This document shows positions 26,503 through 34,922 of a DNA stretch of 48,459 nucleotides, piece after piece (the stretch's first letter is position 1; every line of letters begins with the position of its first letter). The position numbers and the translations under genes were made by a program. Under the pieces are notes generated by a model, which made no database searches, was not told the DNA's origin, and saw only the letters and a program-made list of their open reading frames with translations. The stretch comes from Chitinophagaceae bacterium (lineage in GTDB: Bacteria; Bacteroidota; Bacteroidia; Chitinophagales; Chitinophagaceae), in assembly GCA_025933935.1 (NCBI GenBank), contig JAICYZ010000003.1, positions 1 to 48,459 of the forward strand, in the 5' to 3' direction.

Positions 26503-26595
26503 ATGAACGAATTAAAATCATTAAAAAACGATGGAACAACTTATCCCAATAATAGTGGGTGCCGTAGCATTAATTGCGGGCATCTTACTGGGTAA
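26503..26595 (+). CDS. Candidate 30-codon upstream ORF overlapping the rny start
   Basis: An ATG at 26503 sits 10 bases after AGGAGG (26487-26492), an unusually strong Shine-Dalgarno for this window. The frame runs 30 codons and stops at 26595, crossing the rny ATG (26531) in another frame. The rny ATG itself has no Shine-Dalgarno at normal spacing. The peptide ([10 protein letters not shown]...) is not recognised. It could be a leader peptide that regulates or couples rny translation, or a chance frame. Confidence 0.4.
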   Translation: MNELKSLKNDGTTYPNNSGCRSINCGHLTG

Positions 26596-28093
26596 AATAC
26601 TATTTGCAAAAAACACAAAACAACTCTTAGAAACTGCAGAACAACAAGCTCAACAAATCATTTCCGATGCACAGTCAAAAGCAGAAACGCTTAAAAAAGA
26701 AAAACAACTGGAAGCAAAAGAACATTTTGTTCAATTAAAAGCAGAGCATGAGAAAGCAGTCCTTCAAAGAAATCAAAAATTAAATGACGCCGAAAACCGA
26801 ATCAAACAAAAGGAACAGGCAATCAATCAAAAGGACCAGAACGTAGAGCGAATCATCAAGGAAAATGAGGTGATCAAGCAAAACCTGAACCGGCAGATTG
26901 AAGTCGTGAACATCAAGCGCACTGAACTGGAAAAACACCAGGAAGAGCACATTAAAAGACTGGAAAAAGTTTCCGGCCTCTCTGTAGAAGAAGCCAAGGC
27001 GCAACTGATTGAAACTTTAAAAAATGAAGCAAATTCACAAGCGCTGAGCATTCAGCAGGAAATAGTGGATGATGCTAAATTGCGTGCAAATAAAGAAGCG
27101 CGAAAAATTATCATTCAAACCATTCAACGTACTGCAGCAGAAACAGCGATTGAAAATGCCATCACGGTTTTCAACCTCGAATCAGATGAAATCAAAGGGT
27201 CCATCATTGGTCGTGAAGGCAGGAATATTCGTGCTATAGAAGCTGCAACCGGCGTCGATCTGATTGTAGATGATACCCCGGAAGCAATCATTCTTTCCTG
27301 TTTTGACCCGTTGCGCCGGGAAATTGCCCGGCTATCTTTACAGAGATTGGTAGCGGACGGCCGTATTCATCCTGCCCGTATTGAAGAAGTGGTTGAAAAA
27401 ACGCGCAAACAAATTGAAGACCAGATCATGGAAATCGGTGAGCGTACAGTAATAGAACTCGGCATTCACGGACTTCATAAAGAATTGGTAAGAATCGTAG
27501 GGAAAATGCGTTTCCGCTCTTCTTACGGTCAAAATTTATTGATGCACAGTCGCGAAGTGGCAAATCTTTGTGGAATTATGGCAGCAGAATTGGGCATGAA
27601 TCCAAAACTGGCAAAACGTGCAGGATTGCTCCACGATATTGGAAAAGTGCCGGACGAAGAAACTGAATTAAGCCATGCGCTTCTTGGAATGAAGCTAGCA
27701 GAAAAATATGGTGAAAATCCAGCGGTTTGTAATGCGATCGGGGCGCATCATGATGAAGTGGAAATGCAGTATGTCATTTCTCCTGTCGTGCAGGCTTGCG
27801 ACTCAATGAGCGGTGCAAGGCCGGGAGCCCGCCGCGAAATTATGCAACAGTATCTGCAACGGATCAAAGACCTGGAAAATTTGGCGCTTGCCTACCAGGG
27901 TGTAGAAAAGGCATATGCCATCCAAGCCGGCCGCGAACTTCGTGTGATTGTTGAATCAGAAAAAGTAACGGATACTGAAAGCGATAAATTAAGTTTTGAA
28001 ATTGCACAGAAAATTCAGGCAGAAATGGTTTACCCGGGACAAATAAAAGTGACGGTAATCAGGGAGAAGAGAGCCGTAAATGTGGCGCGGTAA
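26531..28093 (+). CDS. rny: Ribonuclease Y
   Basis: RNase Y is a membrane-anchored endoribonuclease that initiates mRNA decay. The 520-residue protein has an N-terminal membrane helix ([17 protein letters not shown]), a long coiled coil to about residue 200, a KH domain ([19 protein letters not shown]) and an HD domain with LLHDIGK and AHHDE metal motifs, ending [17 protein letters not shown]. The first in-frame ATG after a stop is 26531, so the start is well defined, although the upstream ORF overlaps it. Confidence 0.97.
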   Translation: MEQLIPIIVGAVALIAGILLGKILFAKNTKQLLETAEQQAQQIISDAQSKAETLKKEKQLEAKEHFVQLKAEHEKAVLQRNQKLNDAENRIKQKEQAINQKDQNVERIIKENEVIKQNLNRQIEVVNIKRTELEKHQEEHIKRLEKVSGLSVEEAKAQLIETLKNEANSQALSIQQEIVDDAKLRANKEARKIIIQTIQRTAAETAIENAITVFNLESDEIKGSIIGREGRNIRAIEAATGVDLIVDDTPEAIILSCFDPLRREIARLSLQRLVADGRIHPARIEEVVEKTRKQIEDQIMEIGERTVIELGIHGLHKELVRIVGKMRFRSSYGQNLLMHSREVANLCGIMAAELGMNPKLAKRAGLLHDIGKVPDEETELSHALLGMKLAEKYGENPAVCNAIGAHHDEVEMQYVISPVVQACDSMSGARPGARREIMQQYLQRIKDLENLALAYQGVEKAYAIQAGRELRVIVESEKVTDTESDKLSFEIAQKIQAEMVYPGQIKVTVIREKRAVNVAR

Positions 28094-28212
28094 AACAATC
28101 GCTACATGATTTAAATCGTTAAAATGTTGAATTGATTTTGGAACAATCCGACAATGCGGCAACAAAAACAAATAAAACACTTGAACAATTAATATTTTTA
28201 TCAAAATTGCCT

Positions 28213-28220
28213 TACCTTTG
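28213..28220 (+). promoter_or_regulatory. -7 element (TACCTTTG) of rplS
   Basis: TACCTTTG is a perfect TAnnTTTG, 20 bases before the rplS ATG. The -33 region lacks a clear TTTG. Confidence 0.45.
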
Positions 28221-28240
28221 CACTCCTAAAATAAAAAGCC

Positions 28241-28591
28241 ATGAATGCAGTTGCATTTGTTCACGAACAATTGACATCAAAAAAAGAATTACCGAAGTTT
28301 AAAGCCGGTGATAACGTTACTGTAAATTATAAGATTCAGGAAGGTAACAAAGAAAGAATCCAAAGTTTCAAAGGTGATGTGATCAAACGCCAGGGTGAAG
28401 GTGGAACTGCTACTTTTACTGTTCGTAAAATAAGTGATGGGGTTGGTGTTGAACGTCTATTCCCACTTTTTTCTCCGAACATTGACAGCATCAAATTGCA
28501 CAAAGTAGGTAAAGTTCGCCGTGCGAAATTGTATTTTCTACGCGATAGAAGCGGCAAGAGCGCAAGGATTAAAGAAAAGAGAATCAAATAA
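28241..28591 (+). CDS. rplS: Large ribosomal subunit protein bL19
   Basis: The 116-residue protein is bL19, located at the 30S-50S interface. Recognisable segments are [50 protein letters not shown] and [20 protein letters not shown]. It has its own promoter-like element and a strong terminator, so it seems monocistronic here. Confidence 0.98.
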   Translation: MNAVAFVHEQLTSKKELPKFKAGDNVTVNYKIQEGNKERIQSFKGDVIKRQGEGGTATFTVRKISDGVGVERLFPLFSPNIDSIKLHKVGKVRRAKLYFLRDRSGKSARIKEKRIK

Positions 28592-28614
28592 GATTTGAAA
28601 AAATAATTATAAAT

Positions 28615-28648
28615 AAACCGGAAAGCTTTTGTTTTCCGGTTTTTTTTC
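28615..28648 (+). terminator. Strong intrinsic terminator after rplS
   Basis: AAACCGGAAA (28615-28624) pairs perfectly with TTTCCGGTTT (28633-28642), 8-base loop, followed by a T-run. Confidence 0.85.
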
Positions 28649-28696
28649 ATATTTTGGCCAAGCAACAGTAAGATCCTGCTTTTGCATTTTATTCTT

Positions 28697-28816
28697 ATGA
28701 AAAAAATCATTCCCATCATTATTTTATTATCTGTTTTATTTTTTTCGTGTGCGCGCGGAATTACCCCATATCAGGCAGCGAATGGAAAAGCAAAATGCGG
28801 ACGATATTTAAGATGA
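28697..28816 (+). CDS. Small lipoprotein, 39 aa
   Basis: A 39-codon ORF lies between the rplS terminator and tatA. It has a textbook lipoprotein signal: MKK, a hydrophobic stretch IIPIIILLSVLFF, then lipobox FFSC with Cys18. The mature peptide is only 22 residues (ARGITPYQAANGKAKCGRYL plus Arg), with one further Cys. Its sharp, complete signal argues against chance. Very small lipoproteins with such a C-terminus seem to recur in Bacteroidota, but I know no function. Confidence 0.65.
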   Translation: MKKIIPIIILLSVLFFSCARGITPYQAANGKAKCGRYLR

Positions 28817-28935
28817 GTCCTTTCATCTTTTGCTACGCTTTCTTCGCCAGCTAAATGATTTTAATCGGATGATTTACAGGCTAAATTGTTGTGTCGTTCA
28901 AAATGCTTTGAATTCACAGTAAAAAATTAATATCG

Positions 28936-28943
28936 TATCTTTA
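28936..28943 (+). promoter_or_regulatory. -7-like element (TATCTTTA) of tatA
   Basis: TATCTTTA lies 18 bases before the tatA ATG and a TTTG (28907-28910) lies 25 bases further upstream, a wide but acceptable spacing. Confidence 0.35.
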
Positions 28944-28961
28944 CCAGCTAATATAAAGACA

Positions 28962-29225
28962 ATGATATTTTTATTATTCAACCCCCAACTTTTATTCGCT
29001 ATGCCCGGCGGCACTGAGTGGCTCTTAATACTTCTGGTGGTTTTATTATTTTTTGGAGGTAAAAAAATTCCGGATCTGATGCGCGGTATTGGAAAAGGTG
29101 TAAGGGAATTTAATGATGCTAAAGAACACATGAAAAATGATATAGATGCCGGAATGAAAGAAAAAGATAAATCCAAGGCACCTGAACAACGCGAAACCGT
29201 AAAAGAAACGCAACTTCCTAAATAA
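28962..29225 (+). CDS. tatA: Sec-independent translocase subunit TatA/TatB-like
   Basis: The 87-residue protein has the TatA layout: a short N-terminal membrane helix ([23 protein letters not shown]) with the FGGKKIP hinge, an amphipathic helix ([15 protein letters not shown]) and a charged tail. About 15 residues precede the helix, more than in E. coli TatA. It forms the pore for folded protein export. tatC is not in the window. A terminator-like hairpin separates it from gatA. Confidence 0.92.
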   Translation: MIFLLFNPQLLFAMPGGTEWLLILLVVLLFFGGKKIPDLMRGIGKGVREFNDAKEHMKNDIDAGMKEKDKSKAPEQRETVKETQLPK

Positions 29226-29246
29226 GTACTTAATAATTTTTTCTTA

Positions 29247-29297
29247 AAAGGTTTAGGTGTTACATCCGTCTTGATGAACATTTAAACCTTTCTTTTT
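29247..29297 (+). terminator. Candidate intrinsic terminator between tatA and gatA
   Basis: AAAGGTTTA (29247-29255) pairs with TAAACCTTT (29283-29291); a C and five T follow. The loop is long (27 bases). Confidence 0.45.
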
Positions 29298-29309
29298 AAA
29301 TTAATTCCT

Positions 29310-30755
29310 TTGTTTTCTTTTCAAAATATATCCTTTTATCAGCAACAACTCTCTGAAGGAAAAACTTCCTGCCTGGAAGCAGTGCAATTTTATTTAGATA
29401 AAATAAAAGAAAATGAGCGACTGAATGCTTTCGTCGAAGTTTATACTGAAGAAAGCCTTTCACGAGCGAAATTTTTAGATGAAAAAAGGAAGTCCGGAAA
29501 GAGCATCGGCAAATTGCATGGAGTTGTAATAGCATTAAAAGACGTCATTTGCTACAAAGATCATAAGATAACTGCAGCATCAAAAATGCTTGAAAATTTT
29601 GTTTCCATTTATAGTTCGACTGCGGTAGAAAAATTATTAGAAGAAGATGCGATCGTCATTGGCAACTGCAATTGCGACGAATTTGCGATGGGAAGTACCA
29701 ATGAGAATTCCGTCTATGGAAGTGTAAAAAATGCGCTGGAGGAAACGAAAGTTTCCGGCGGTTCTTCAGGCGGTTCTGCAGTGGCAGTGCAGGCAGCCTT
29801 GTGCATGGTAAGCCTGGGAAGCGATACTGGTGGTTCGGTACGGCAGCCGGCAGATTTTTGTGGAATTGTAGGAATGAAACCTTCTTATGGGACGATTTCG
29901 AGGCATGGGTTGATCGCTTATGCTTCTTCATTCGATCAGATTGGAATATTTGCAATTAATGTGGAAGATGTTTCAAAAGTTCTGCAAGTAATCAAAGGAA
30001 AAGACGAGTATGATAGCACAGTAAACCAGGAAATAAGTGAAAATCTTATTTCGAACCATCAACAAAAAGGATCTTCCGGCTATCGGATTGCTCTGTTCAA
30101 AAACGCGATGGAACATCGAAGTCTGGATGTTGAGATTAAAAAAGGCATTTATAAATTGGCAGACAATTTAAAGAAGGATGGAAATGTTGTGGAGGAAATA
30201 AATTTTGATTTGATTGATTATATTGTTCCCGCTTATTATGTTCTTACCACAGCGGAAGCATCATCCAATCTCTCGCGTTATGATGGTATAAGATATGGTT
30301 ATCGTTATGAAGATAATGGCGAAGATTTGACTACTTTTTATAAAAAAAACCGGGGAAAAGGATTTGGAAAAGAAGTGAAAAAGAGAATCATGTTAGGAAC
30401 TTTTGTGTTGAGCGAAGGGTATTATGATGCTTATTTTACCAAAGCACAACAGGTAAGAAATTTATTGTCTTTGCAAACGAAAGAGATTTTTAACAATTTC
30501 GATGCAGTTCTTTTGCCAACAGTACCGACAACCGCGTTTGAAGTGGGAAGTATGAAAAAGGACCCGATCGCTGCATATCTCGCTGATATTTATACCGTTT
30601 TTGCAAATCTTACCGGAATTCCCGGAATTTCTTTGCCGCTTTTTCAACATTCCAATGGAATGCCTTTCGGTGTGCAGGTGCTTTCAAACAAGCATAATGA
30701 AGTAACTTTACTGCAATTTTCTGAGTTGCTTTTAAAGAATTACAAACGCTATTAG
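29310..30755 (+). CDS. gatA: Asp-tRNA(Asn)/Glu-tRNA(Gln) amidotransferase subunit A
   Basis: GatA is the amidase subunit that releases ammonia from glutamine for GatB. The 481-residue protein has the amidase-signature Ser-cisSer-Lys site: Lys in VVIALKDV, the Gly/Ser-rich SGGSSGGSA and nucleophile region GSDTGGSVRQPA. The start is TTG, giving MFSFQNISFYQQQL, which fits the family N-terminus. The lytic transglycosylase gene begins 3 bases after the stop. Confidence 0.96.
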   Translation: MFSFQNISFYQQQLSEGKTSCLEAVQFYLDKIKENERLNAFVEVYTEESLSRAKFLDEKRKSGKSIGKLHGVVIALKDVICYKDHKITAASKMLENFVSIYSSTAVEKLLEEDAIVIGNCNCDEFAMGSTNENSVYGSVKNALEETKVSGGSSGGSAVAVQAALCMVSLGSDTGGSVRQPADFCGIVGMKPSYGTISRHGLIAYASSFDQIGIFAINVEDVSKVLQVIKGKDEYDSTVNQEISENLISNHQQKGSSGYRIALFKNAMEHRSLDVEIKKGIYKLADNLKKDGNVVEEINFDLIDYIVPAYYVLTTAEASSNLSRYDGIRYGYRYEDNGEDLTTFYKKNRGKGFGKEVKKRIMLGTFVLSEGYYDAYFTKAQQVRNLLSLQTKEIFNNFDAVLLPTVPTTAFEVGSMKKDPIAAYLADIYTVFANLTGIPGISLPLFQHSNGMPFGVQVLSNKHNEVTLLQFSELLLKNYKRY

Positions 30756-30758
30756 CGA

Positions 30759-31904
30759 ATGAAAAAACCGTCACTTTTATTTTTAATTTTAATGCTGCTG
30801 TCACCGGTATTTGTAATGGCCAATAACGACCTTAATCTTCAATCGGCTGTTGACACTGCGATCGGAAAAGGGGAAATAGATACGTCGAGCAAGATTGAAA
30901 ATAAGGTCATCGATGATGTTATTGTCGCTGCTAAACCCGCTAAAAAAAAGACCGAATATCTCAGCGAGGTTACCAAATTTGGGTTCAAAGATCTGTTCAA
31001 AAATTATTCTTATAATTCTTCGATGCCTTATGCTTCCCAGGTAAATCCGTATGCAGAAAATTACATGCAGGATTATTTGAAAGCACATCAAAATTATTTG
31101 TTGAATCTGCGGAAAACCGGGAAGCCTTATTTTAATTTTATTGATGGAATTTTGGTTCAATATGGTTTGCCAAAAGAATTGAAATATCTTGCTGTGATAG
31201 AAAGTGATTTAAAATCGAATGCACTTTCGGTGGCTGGCGCCCGCGGTCCCTGGCAGTTTATGGATTACACCGCAAAGCAATATGGGCTTAAAGTAAATTC
31301 CAACGAAGATGACCGCATCGATTATTTCAAAAGCACAAATGCAGCCGCAAAATATTTATTGTATTTATATAAAGACCTTAAAGACTGGCTTTTAGTGATT
31401 GCTGCGTACAACGGCGGTCCCGGAAGAGTTTATACCGCTATTAAAAAAAGTGGCAGCCGTAATTTCTGGGAGTTGCAATATTATTTACCGGAAGAATCCC
31501 GTAACCATGTAAAGAAATTTATTGCCACACATTACATTATGGAAACCGGCAATAAAGATGGAAATCCCGCTGATTCGAGATTTAATTATTCAAGTCTTTC
31601 TGATAATGATAGCGGTCTTATCGCTGCTCATCTTACTGCTGAAGAGAAAAAGGACGTTGATTCTACCCAGGTTTCAGGCCGGTATATTGCAGAGATAATT
31701 GCAAAAAATTTGAATATGGACTTGGCAGATTTTAATCGTTACAATCCAAATTTCAACAACATCCTTTCTACCGGCGCAACTTATAATCTGCAACTTCCTG
31801 CAGATAAAATGAAAGATTTTTTTGATAAAAAATTTGATATTCTAAACCAAAGTGTAGCGCAGCTTTTGGATAATGTAAATATGAAATATAAAGGGAAGAA
31901 GTAG
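30759..31904 (+). CDS. Secreted lytic murein transglycosylase (MltD/SLT type)
   Basis: The 381-residue protein has a signal peptide ending near VMA. The SLT domain (about residues 120-270) shows catalytic Glu in LAVIESDLKSNALS, GARGPWQFMDYTAKQYG and the AAYNGGPGRV motif. The C-terminal 60 residues (GRYIAEIIAKNLNMDLADFNR) look like a divergent LysM-type peptidoglycan-binding module. It cleaves glycan strands to 1,6-anhydro products. It is probably co-transcribed with gatA (3-base gap). Confidence 0.93.
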   Translation: MKKPSLLFLILMLLSPVFVMANNDLNLQSAVDTAIGKGEIDTSSKIENKVIDDVIVAAKPAKKKTEYLSEVTKFGFKDLFKNYSYNSSMPYASQVNPYAENYMQDYLKAHQNYLLNLRKTGKPYFNFIDGILVQYGLPKELKYLAVIESDLKSNALSVAGARGPWQFMDYTAKQYGLKVNSNEDDRIDYFKSTNAAAKYLLYLYKDLKDWLLVIAAYNGGPGRVYTAIKKSGSRNFWELQYYLPEESRNHVKKFIATHYIMETGNKDGNPADSRFNYSSLSDNDSGLIAAHLTAEEKKDVDSTQVSGRYIAEIIAKNLNMDLADFNRYNPNFNNILSTGATYNLQLPADKMKDFFDKKFDILNQSVAQLLDNVNMKYKGKK

Positions 31905-31924
31905 GTGGCTTTCTAAGGGGATAC

Positions 31925-31960
31925 AAACTTGTTTCACCCTTTAAACAGAACAAGTTTTAT
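31925..31960 (+). terminator. Possible terminator after the lytic transglycosylase
   Basis: AAACTTGTT (31925-31933) pairs with AACAAGTTT (31949-31957) with a 15-base loop; the following T-run is short. Confidence 0.35.
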
Positions 31961-32130
31961 TCATGCAAATTCCCCCCAAAAAACATTCAGTAAAGCAACA
32001 AAAACTATCAAATTCTATTTTCCTTTCTAATCATTCTTTTTATTTATTTACAGTATAAAATGTTTTTTAGAAATATCCGCTTATTTTTAAAAATTGCTTT
32101 TATTTTACACAAAACAAATTCTTCTATTTT

Positions 32131-33114
32131 ATGAAACCTAAAATTGCTTTTGTTACCGGTGGTTATTCCGGCGAAGCCGTAATATCTTATCAATCTGCAA
32201 AAACAATTGAGAAAAATATTGATCCTCAGAAATTTGATTCTTATAAAATTGATATTACGACACAAGGCTGGTTTTATCAAGATGAAGAAGAAAAAATTGA
32301 AGTAGATAAAAATGATTTTTCGATAACAATCGATGGAAAAAAAATTCTTTTCGATGCTGTTTTAATTGGTATTCACGGTACCCCTGGCGAAGATGGAAAA
32401 CTGCAGGGATATTTTGATATTTTAAACCTTCCGTACACTTCATGCGATTGTGCTACTTCGGCGCTTACTTTTAATAAAAGATATACGGTTGCCGTTGCTT
32501 CTTTTGCCGGGATAAAAGTTGCCAAATCTATTCTGTTATTTAAAAGTAATTTTAAAAGCGAAAATGAAATCGTTGACAATTTAAAATTTCCTGTATTTGT
32601 GAAACCCAACAATGGCGGCTCCAGTATAGGCATGAGCAAAGTCAATTCTCCTTCAGAGGAATTAGGCGCAGCGATTGAAAAAGCATTTAAAGAAGACGAA
32701 CAGGTTTTAGTAGAAGAATTTATCAAAGGCCGCGAATTTACAATCGGCGTATTCAAGTCAAAAGGAAAAATTATTCCATTACCGATAACAGAAGTAATTT
32801 CGAAAAAAGATTTTTTTGATTACGAAGCAAAATACCAGGGAGCAAGTGAAGAAATTACTCCTGCAAAAGTGGATGAAAGCATTGCTCAGCAAATAAAATC
32901 TGAGGCGGTAAAAATTTATCAAATTTTTAATTGCCGTGGCATCGTCAGGATTGATTTTATCTACAATGAAGAAGCAGGCGAACCTTTTATGCTGGAAATA
33001 AACACCGTACCCGGGCAAACGGCGGCAAGCCTGGTGCCGCAGCAAGTGACCGCGATGGGGTGGACTTTGATGGATTTCTATACAGCGTTGATCCAGGAAT
33101 GTTTGCCTGCATAA
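32131..33114 (+). CDS. ddl: D-alanine--D-alanine ligase
   Basis: This 327-residue ATP-grasp enzyme makes the D-Ala-D-Ala dipeptide of peptidoglycan. Motifs are GIHGTPGEDGKLQGYF, FVKPNNGGSSIG (nucleotide-binding loop), LVEEFIKGREFT and MLEINTVPGQTAASL. The opening is VTGGYSGEAVIS rather than the usual GGxSxEHxVS, so Glu-His is replaced by Glu-Ala. The PASTA gene begins 44 bases downstream. Confidence 0.96.
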   Translation: MKPKIAFVTGGYSGEAVISYQSAKTIEKNIDPQKFDSYKIDITTQGWFYQDEEEKIEVDKNDFSITIDGKKILFDAVLIGIHGTPGEDGKLQGYFDILNLPYTSCDCATSALTFNKRYTVAVASFAGIKVAKSILLFKSNFKSENEIVDNLKFPVFVKPNNGGSSIGMSKVNSPSEELGAAIEKAFKEDEQVLVEEFIKGREFTIGVFKSKGKIIPLPITEVISKKDFFDYEAKYQGASEEITPAKVDESIAQQIKSEAVKIYQIFNCRGIVRIDFIYNEEAGEPFMLEINTVPGQTAASLVPQQVTAMGWTLMDFYTALIQECLPA

Positions 33115-33158
33115 TTTTATTAAATTGCAGCACTTATTTTTTCACTTATCATTTTCAC

Positions 33159-33974
33159 GTGTTTAAATTTATCGCAAGACAAAGTTTTTTTGTAAACCTG
33201 CTGGCAGCCATCGTTTTGGTTTTCCTGGTGGGTTTTTTATTTTTTGAATCCCTGGGTTGGCTCACACATCATGGCGAGTATTTGAAAGTGCCTGCGGTGA
33301 CAGGGAAAAATGTGGATGATGCAGTGAATCTTTTGGAGAAGGAAGGCTTTGATGTAGTTATTACCGATTCATTATATAACGACAGCCTGCCGCTGAATAC
33401 GGTAAAAAAGCAATTGCCGGACGCAGACGCGACAGTAAAAGTAAACCGCACCGTTTTTTTGAATGTAAACCCTACCACGCTTCCAATGATAGAAATGCCT
33501 CACCTGGAGGGATTAAGTTATCGTTTTGCACTGGATAAATTATCCAAAAATCATTTGAAATTAGGCGACACAACCATGCGGGCTGATTTCATGAAAGGTT
33601 CTGTTTTAGAACAACATTACCAGGGTAAGAAAATCACAGCCGGCTCAAAAATTAGATGGGGTTCGGAAGTTGATTTGGTGATTGGCGCTGGCCTGGAAGC
33701 GCAAAAAATTCCGGTGCCCGACCTGACGGGAATGACCGTTGCTGATGCTAAGGAGGTGCTAAAAGATAAAGGCATTATTTTGGCTGCTATCTTAACTTCA
33801 GGAAATGTAACAGACACTGCCAATGCATTTATTTTTAAACAAAATCCGGATGTATATGCTTATGGAACCACTCCGGCATATATTCAACCGGGGCAGACAA
33901 TGGATATCTGGATACAGGTAGAAAGACCGGTGATGGATAGTATAAAAACTGATTCCTTACAATTAATGAAATAA
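33159..33974 (+). CDS. Membrane-anchored PASTA-domain protein
   Basis: The frame opens at 33060 inside ddl, but the GTG at 33159 gives MFKFIARQSFFVNLLAA, the expected N-terminus of this family, with 271 residues. One membrane helix (LLAAIVLVFLVGFLFF) is followed by three PASTA-like repeats beginning near VPAVTGKNVDDAVNLL, MPHLEGLSYRFALDKL and VPDLTGMTVADAKEVL. PASTA domains bind muropeptides. No kinase or penicillin-binding domain is attached. Position after ddl suggests a cell-wall role. Confidence 0.9.
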   Translation: MFKFIARQSFFVNLLAAIVLVFLVGFLFFESLGWLTHHGEYLKVPAVTGKNVDDAVNLLEKEGFDVVITDSLYNDSLPLNTVKKQLPDADATVKVNRTVFLNVNPTTLPMIEMPHLEGLSYRFALDKLSKNHLKLGDTTMRADFMKGSVLEQHYQGKKITAGSKIRWGSEVDLVIGAGLEAQKIPVPDLTGMTVADAKEVLKDKGIILAAILTSGNVTDTANAFIFKQNPDVYAYGTTPAYIQPGQTMDIWIQVERPVMDSIKTDSLQLMK

Positions 33975-33980
33975 ACATTT

Positions 33981-34286
33981 ATGACAAATATTTCTGTTGA
34001 TGAAGTAAAAGAAAGAATGGACGCCGGTGAGAAATTGCATTTGGTAGATGTGCGGCAACCAGAAGAAACTGCAGAATATAACATTGGCGGTATCGCATTT
34101 CCTTTAGGAAAAATTCAAACGATGCAAACTGAAGAACTTGATAACTTGCGCGATGAGGAAGTGATTTTTTATTGCCGCAGTGGCAACAGAAGTGGTCAGG
34201 CTGCTCTCATTTTAGAACAACTTGGATTTAGCAATGTAAAAAATTTAACCGGTGGAATGCTGAAATGGAGAGAGAAGTTTGGTTAA
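33981..34286 (+). CDS. Single-domain rhodanese-like protein
   Basis: The 101-residue protein is one rhodanese module: LHLVDVRQPEE (CH2A-like motif), active-site Cys65 in FYCRSGNRSG and GMLKWREKFG at the end. No signal peptide, so cytoplasmic. It probably carries persulfide sulfur. It starts 6 bases after the PASTA gene. Confidence 0.93.
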   Translation: MTNISVDEVKERMDAGEKLHLVDVRQPEETAEYNIGGIAFPLGKIQTMQTEELDNLRDEEVIFYCRSGNRSGQAALILEQLGFSNVKNLTGGMLKWREKFG

Positions 34287-34319
34287 TTTGAAAATTTGGA
34301 AATGCGGTGAAAATGGAAT

Positions 34320-34337
34320 CAGTAAACAAACAAATAT
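34320..34337 (+). repeat. Copy of intergenic motif CAGTAAACRAACAAATA
   Basis: CAGTAAACAAACAAATAT, then GACAGATTCC, between the rhodanese and ICMT-like genes; best matched by the copy at 23569. Confidence 0.5.
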
Positions 34338-34412
34338 GACAGATTCCTTTTTTGGTAAATGAGCAGAACTTTGTCTCGATCTTATTTTTTTAATTTTTAA
34401 AAACTATTAAAA

Positions 34413-34880
34413 ATGAAAAAAGACCATCCGGGAGTTTATATACCGCCGCCAATTATTTACCTCGTTATATTTTTTATCGCATATTTTCTTGAAAAAATAA
34501 TTCCAATCAATAATGCTTTTTTTAATCATGATGGAGTGAAAACTGCAGGGATTATTTTTTTTATTGCCGGCGCTTATTTGAGCATGCAAGGCGCGTGGAA
34601 ATTCATACAAACAGGAAATACTTTGATTACTGTAAAACCTGCATCATCACTACAACAAACCGGCGTTTATAAATTTTCCCGAAACCCAATGTATTTTGGG
34701 CTCATCTTTTTGTATTTGGGATTCACTTGTTTTTTTGGAAACTGGTGGCATATCATTTTGTTGCCTGTTTTAATCCTGATTATCCAGGAATATGTTATTA
34801 AAAAAGAAGAAAAATACCTGGAAAGAAAATTCAATCAAACTTATCTTGATTATAAAAATAAAGTCAGAAGATGGATTTAA
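34413..34880 (+). CDS. ICMT/PEMT-like integral membrane methyltransferase
   Basis: The 155-residue protein has four hydrophobic segments and the isoprenylcysteine carboxyl methyltransferase-like core: VYKFSRNPMYFGLIFLYLGF and a C-terminal EEKYLERKFNQTYLDYKNKVRRW, which binds SAM. Bacterial members methylate lipids or unknown substrates. The last codons form one arm of a terminator hairpin. Confidence 0.88.
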   Translation: MKKDHPGVYIPPPIIYLVIFFIAYFLEKIIPINNAFFNHDGVKTAGIIFFIAGAYLSMQGAWKFIQTGNTLITVKPASSLQQTGVYKFSRNPMYFGLIFLYLGFTCFFGNWWHIILLPVLILIIQEYVIKKEEKYLERKFNQTYLDYKNKVRRWI

Positions 34881-34898
34881 GCGCATCTTCTGACTTTA
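34859..34898. terminator. Bidirectional terminator overlapping the ICMT-like stop codon
   Basis: A perfect 15-bp stem pairs 34859-34873 (TAAAGTCAGAAGATG) with 34884-34898; the ICMT-like stop codon is in the loop. On the minus strand it is followed by a U-rich run, so it best fits the end of the siderophore-receptor transcript, and may also serve the plus strand. Confidence 0.75.
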
Positions 34899-34922
34899 CT
34901 TATTTGTCTGCAAGCAACTCTA

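Noticed and set aside
30018-30038. A CAGTAAACC...AAATAAG word resembling the intergenic motif, inside gatA
   Set aside because: It is in conserved coding sequence and differs at several positions; it shows that loose matches arise by chance, so only the closest intergenic copies are listed.
33060-33158. Longer N-terminus of the PASTA protein starting inside ddl
   Set aside because: The extra 33 residues overlap ddl coding sequence, and the GTG at 33159 gives the expected family start before the membrane helix.
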